From Kordiimonas marina (GTDB lineage Bacteria > Pseudomonadota > Alphaproteobacteria > Sphingomonadales > Kordiimonadaceae): a DNA stretch of 64,000 nucleotides. Made by a program: the position numbers and the translations under genes. The DNA lies in assembly GCF_023006325.1 (NCBI RefSeq), contig NZ_JAINDF010000002.1, forward strand, positions 434,001 through 498,000, given 5' to 3'. The notes under the pieces are model-generated. The model had not been told where the DNA came from. It was given only the letters and a program-made list of their open reading frames with translations, and ran no database searches. Below are positions 60,962 to 64,000 of this stretch, one piece after another (position 1 is the first letter of the stretch; every line of letters begins with the position of its first letter).

Positions 60962-61537
60962 CTAGTCTTCCTGTTCCAGCCGGAATCCCAGGCCTTCTTC
61001 CGCTTCTTCATTGCGGAAGGGCTTATAGGGCTTTTCATGGGTGGAGAGGCTGTTGATCAGGCTGTTGGGGAAGGTCTGGATGCCGTTGTTGAAGCTTGCG
61101 ACATTGCCGTTGAAGATGGTGATGGCGGCGGCGATGTTATCCTGCAATTCGCTGATTTCCCGCATGAGCCTGAGCGTCACATCCGCCTGCTTGAGGTTCG
61201 GGTAGGCCTCAACCGCCACACGGAACCCCGCCATCAGCGACTGGGTCTGCCGTTCGATCTTGGCCAGGTCCTCGGTGTTCACCTTGCCGGTATCGACATT
61301 GTTCAGGGACGAGCGCAGCGCCGTGATGTTGGTCAACAGGCCCTTTTCATGCTCGCCATAGGCTTTGGCATGGCGCTCCAGCTCCGGCAGGGTCATGTTT
61401 TTCTGCCGCTCATAGGTGATGACATCCGACCAGGAGCGGATAACCATATTGCGGCGCCTGATGATGCCGTTGTTGATGATAACGCCCCATATGACGAGGA
61501 AGAGGCCGAGGCCAATAAGAATGATCAGCGGTTCCAT
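60962..61537 (-). CDS. LemA family protein
   Basis: 191 aa. An N-terminal membrane helix (LIILIGLGLFLVIWGVII) is followed by the LemA four-helix region: NNGIIRRRNMVIRSWSDV, then AVEAYPNLKQADVTLRLMREISELQDNI, and NSLINSL. LemA proteins are widespread but their role is unclear. It begins 13 bases inside the DUF3137 gene, so the pair is cotranslated. The AAAGGAAA ribosome site lies in the upstream gene. Confidence 0.92.
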   Translation of the reverse strand: MEPLIILIGLGLFLVIWGVIINNGIIRRRNMVIRSWSDVITYERQKNMTLPELERHAKAYGEHEKGLLTNITALRSSLNNVDTGKVNTEDLAKIERQTQSLMAGFRVAVEAYPNLKQADVTLRLMREISELQDNIAAAITIFNGNVASFNNGIQTFPNSLINSLSTHEKPYKPFRNEEAEEGLGFRLEQED

Positions 61538-62607
61538 GGTCCGTATTTCCTTTCTGCCTGAAGCGGCACATCGAAATTATTGTCGCTGTATTTCATCAGC
61601 GTGTGCAGGAATTGCAGCGCGCTGGTGAGGTTGGGCTGGTCGGCGCAGGCGGCCAATTCTTCGGCGAAGGCACCGGGGGTTTCAAGCCCGTGGGTGCGGT
61701 TGATCATGATCATGTTGGCATCCCCGAACGACAGGCACAGGTCCCCGGCGTCGTTGATCTCCAGGTCCATGGATGTCAGGGCGTCGCCGACTTTCTCAAT
61801 CTCCAGGATGACCTTGGGGACCAGGAATTTCGCAGCTTCAATGTCCGAACGTGCCCGGACCGAGAATTTCCGGTTGAAGCTGGTCGATGCCGTTTTCCAG
61901 GTCGAGCTGATAAAGCCGAGCATGGTTTCCGAGATGGTGATGCCGTGCGCATAGCCGAAAGGCACAAGGAAGCCGTAGCGGTCATGATGGTCATACACCG
62001 TGCGGGTGCGCACCTGGACCCGGCCCTTGGAATCGGTGGTGGTGTAGGTTTCGGTGCGTTTGTCCACATAATGGAAATGGTAGAGGCGGTATTCGAAGCT
62101 GTGTTCTTCGCCCTCATAGCGGCCGTGCAGGATGGAGCGCATCTCCCGGCTATAGTTGCCATGGCGGAAGGCGTTGAACCGTGCACCCAGGGCCTGCGCT
62201 TCGGATTTGGGATCGAAGCTTTCAGCCGTCAGCCCATAGTCGAACAGCGAGCTTTTATAGTGAAGCTGGTCAGAGAGGGCGGACAGCTTGCGCATGCCGG
62301 AGGAGCGACCGACCAGCCAGACGATCAACAGGATGACAAGCACGGCGCCCGCGCCGATCAGATAGTCCTGGTTACGGGTGTAGGCGAACCACGCGGCCGC
62401 GCCTGCGAGCGGAATGGCCGCCAGGAGCGCGAGACCGTCGACAAAGCGCCGGTCGAACTGGAGCGGCGAGCCGAAGGCCTCAAGGCGTTTGACACTTTTG
62501 ACCAGGTCGTCGTCCGATTGTGCGCGGTTAGCCGCTTTGTCGAGAAGGGCGAGCGCTTGCTTCAGCCGGATATTATGATCCCGGCTCTCTATCATGCCAC
62601 TGAACAT
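61525..62607 (-). CDS. DUF3137-like membrane protein, partner of LemA
   Basis: 360 aa from the ATG at 62607 behind GGGGGAAT. Two membrane helices (about 57-75 and 84-102) are followed by a ~250-residue soluble domain with HGRYEGEEHSFEYRLYHFHY. DUF3137 proteins typically sit beside LemA and may be sensed or assembled with it. The C-terminal end overlaps lemA by 13 bases. Biochemical function is unknown. Confidence 0.8.
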   Translation of the reverse strand: MFSGMIESRDHNIRLKQALALLDKAANRAQSDDDLVKSVKRLEAFGSPLQFDRRFVDGLALLAAIPLAGAAAWFAYTRNQDYLIGAGAVLVILLIVWLVGRSSGMRKLSALSDQLHYKSSLFDYGLTAESFDPKSEAQALGARFNAFRHGNYSREMRSILHGRYEGEEHSFEYRLYHFHYVDKRTETYTTTDSKGRVQVRTRTVYDHHDRYGFLVPFGYAHGITISETMLGFISSTWKTASTSFNRKFSVRARSDIEAAKFLVPKVILEIEKVGDALTSMDLEINDAGDLCLSFGDANMIMINRTHGLETPGAFAEELAACADQPNLTSALQFLHTLMKYSDNNFDVPLQAERKYGPWNR

Positions 62608-62653
62608 TATTCCCCCATCATGCAGGCGACCAGAGCCGCCTGTGTCGTCATCC

Positions 62654-63550
62654 TTAGTGATGCATTACTGACTTAATCACTTCCCCAAGCTTTTTAAAGG
62701 TTTCGGCGCGCGGGTTGGTTTTGCGCCAGATCAGGCCGATGGTGCGCGTGGGCACGATATCCTTGAAGGTCACCACATCGACACCGGCGCCTTCGGCGAG
62801 GCCCGCATCCACCGCCATGCCGGGCAGCAGCGTGATGCCGTGGCCCGCCGCGACCATCTGGATGATGGTGCCGAGGCTGGTGCCGGCCAGCGCGCGCGGG
62901 GCACTGCGGCCAAGCAGGTGGCAGGCGGCGAGCGCATGGTCGCGCAGGCAGTGGCCTTCTTCCAGAAGCAGCAGCTTGTTTTCATCCAGCTCGGTGGATT
63001 TGACCGTCTCGGCCGGCGCCTGCCCGTGCGGGTAGGCCACCATGAACGGGTCATGGAACAGCGGCATCTCCACCACGTCACCGCAGGCGAACGGCAGCGC
63101 GAACAGCACCAGGTCCAGTTCCCCCACCCTGAGCTGGTCGCACAGCTCGGCCGATTTGTCCTCGCGCAGGTGCAGTTCCAGGTCCGGCAGTTCCGTGCGG
63201 ATCGCGGGCATGACCCTCGGCAGCAGGAAAGGCGCGATGGTCGGGATGATGCCAAGCCGGACAATGCCTTTCAGAGGGTCCTTGGCGGCTGAGGCCATGT
63301 CGGTCAGGTCGTCGACGTCATTGAGGATGGTCTGCGCGCGGCGGACGACCTCCTCGCCGAGAGCGGTGAACATCACGCTTCGTTTGGTGCGTTCCACCAG
63401 CTGGGCGCCCAGAAGGTTCTCCAGCTCCTGCAGCCCGGCCGACAGGGTCGATTGGGTCACGTGGCATTGGTCCGCGGCCTTGCCGAAATGCATGGTCTTA
63501 TGCAGCGCGACCAGATAGCGAAGCTGTTTCAGTGTCGGCGGGAAGCTCAT
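62654..63550 (-). CDS. oxyR: Hydrogen-peroxide-sensing LysR regulator OxyR
   Basis: 298 aa. LKQLRYLVALHKTMHFGKAA is the winged-helix start typical of OxyR. The redox pair is visible as EEGHCLRDHALAAC (CX8C), matching C199 and C208 of E. coli OxyR, with LGTIIQMVAAGHGITLLP in the effector domain. It senses H2O2 by disulfide formation and activates catalase or peroxiredoxin genes. A gene starts in the opposite direction 260 bases away and may be a target. Confidence 0.93.
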   Translation of the reverse strand: MSFPPTLKQLRYLVALHKTMHFGKAADQCHVTQSTLSAGLQELENLLGAQLVERTKRSVMFTALGEEVVRRAQTILNDVDDLTDMASAAKDPLKGIVRLGIIPTIAPFLLPRVMPAIRTELPDLELHLREDKSAELCDQLRVGELDLVLFALPFACGDVVEMPLFHDPFMVAYPHGQAPAETVKSTELDENKLLLLEEGHCLRDHALAACHLLGRSAPRALAGTSLGTIIQMVAAGHGITLLPGMAVDAGLAEGAGVDVVTFKDIVPTRTIGLIWRKTNPRAETFKKLGEVIKSVMHH

Positions 63551-63810
63551 CGAACCATCCGATTACAATTATGATTTATATGCGTTGGATCGATTATAGC
63601 TGAGGCGGCATCTTAGGCAACGGCAAAGATATCGATGATTGTAGCGCGCCGATCGAATTTATAGCTGCGGACAATTAAACCTATAGCAAAATAATTTGCT
63701 CATCCTATTCGCTCTGAGAGCCTTCTGAAGCATATCTGAGAAGCTCTTAGGCTTCCCCTCTCTGATCAAATCATTTAGCCTCAGCCCGCATCACGATAAC
63801 GGGGAACGAC
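63551..63810. promoter_or_regulatory. oxyR upstream region, possible divergent OxyR-controlled promoter
   Basis: 260 bases, AT-rich for this genome. ATAG at 63661-63664 and CTATAG at 63681-63686 form an imperfect dyad with some likeness to OxyR sites (ATAG-N7-CTAT), but the spacing is not standard. It must hold the oxyR promoter and that of the gene at 63811. Confidence 0.4.
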
Positions 63811-64000
63811 ATGTCAGAGAAAATCAAAAAGCTACTCGCGGAAGCCGCTTCACCGCGGCAGGCACAACAGGTCGCTTATAAGCCCGGCTTCCTCGACCGC
63901 TATATGAATATCTATATCATGGCCATCATGCTCGGCACCGGCATCGGCATGGGCATCGCAGGCGATCACCTTTATGCCAACTCCCTGGAGAGAAAGCCGG
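63811..64000 (+). CDS. 5' part of a gene cut by the window edge, unknown
   Basis: The frame opens with ATG at 63811 behind ACGGGGAACG and continues to the end of the window, 63 codons. The start MSEKIKKLLAEAASPRQAQQ is charged and is followed by one hydrophobic helix (YIMAIMLGTGIGMGIAG). This suggests an integral or anchored membrane protein. The opposite orientation to oxyR makes it a candidate OxyR target. I do not recognise the family from this fragment. Confidence 0.6.
   Translation, partial: MSEKIKKLLAEAASPRQAQQVAYKPGFLDRYMNIYIMAIMLGTGIGMGIAGDHLYANSLERKP

Noticed and set aside
1-64000. CRISPR arrays, tRNA or rRNA genes, prophage or insertion sequences
   Set aside because: No regularly spaced repeats, no cloverleaf with TTC-type loop, no transposase or integrase was seen on either strand.

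Overview
The window reads as ordinary chromosomal DNA of a high-GC, Gram-negative, aerobic alphaproteobacterium. Pointers are the assimilatory sulfate operon with DUF934 and DUF2849 partners, the folE/hisI/NifU-like neighbourhood, TonB-dependent receptors, class I c-type cytochromes, GcvA- and OxyR-type LysR regulators, and several palindromic intergenic repeats. The exact genus cannot be fixed from sequence alone; a marine, sphingomonad- or Kordiimonas-like lineage would fit. No rRNA, tRNA, CRISPR array, prophage, integrase or insertion sequence was seen.

Layout, left to right. 1-2.6 kb: 5' part of a large TonB-dependent receptor running off the left edge, preceded by an AT-rich leader. 3-6 kb: RNA modification genes rsmD, rluB and tadA, then a methyltransferase. 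6-13 kb: MscS channel, small membrane protein, D-amino-acid aminotransferase with an MFS exporter, methyltransferase, alpha/beta hydrolase, HNH protein and a diguanylate cyclase. 13-19 kb: a GcvA-like regulator and the sulfate-assimilation operon cysG-DUF2849-cysI-DUF934-cysH. 19-28.5 kb: PKHD-type hydroxylase, sulfotransferase-like protein, prolyl oligopeptidase, glyoxalase II, a D-aminoacylase-like lipoprotein and a D-2-hydroxyacid dehydrogenase. 28.7-33.5 kb: an MHYT-PAS-GGDEF-EAL protein and a secreted alpha-amylase behind a LacI-type palindrome. 33.8-43.7 kb: SDR, trypsin-like protease, hisI, folE, NifU-like scaffold, small membrane and Cys-containing proteins, glutamate-synthase-like enzyme, a Sel1 lipoprotein with a zinc-finger partner, and a GNAT-nitroreductase-selO operon. 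43.8-48.3 kb: a tightly coupled cluster of a PQQ-type dehydrogenase, its cytochrome c and a TonB receptor whose signal peptide is encoded inside the cytochrome gene. 48.4-56.4 kb: cold-shock protein, ICMT-like methyltransferase, serine hydrolase, desaturase, S9 peptidase, POT peptide transporter and a two-domain cytochrome c. 56.7-64 kb: a translationally coupled amidohydrolase pair in which the second has lost its metal ligands, GNAT, heme-type membrane protein, a candidate small RNA, a LemA/DUF3137 pair, OxyR, and a truncated gene at the right edge.

A theme is peptide and D-amino-acid handling: two S9 peptidases, a POT peptide transporter, three amidohydrolases of the dipeptidase/D-aminoacylase superfamily, a trypsin-like protease and a D-amino-acid aminotransferase. 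Three copies of a ~97-bp double-hairpin repeat, a second shared repeat, several rho-independent terminators, an SD-covering hairpin and two strong operator-like palindromes are the main non-coding structures. I found no convincing wholly new multi-gene system. The best leads are the PQQ-dehydrogenase/cytochrome/receptor cluster, the active/degenerate amidohydrolase pair and the ~145-nt candidate small RNA.
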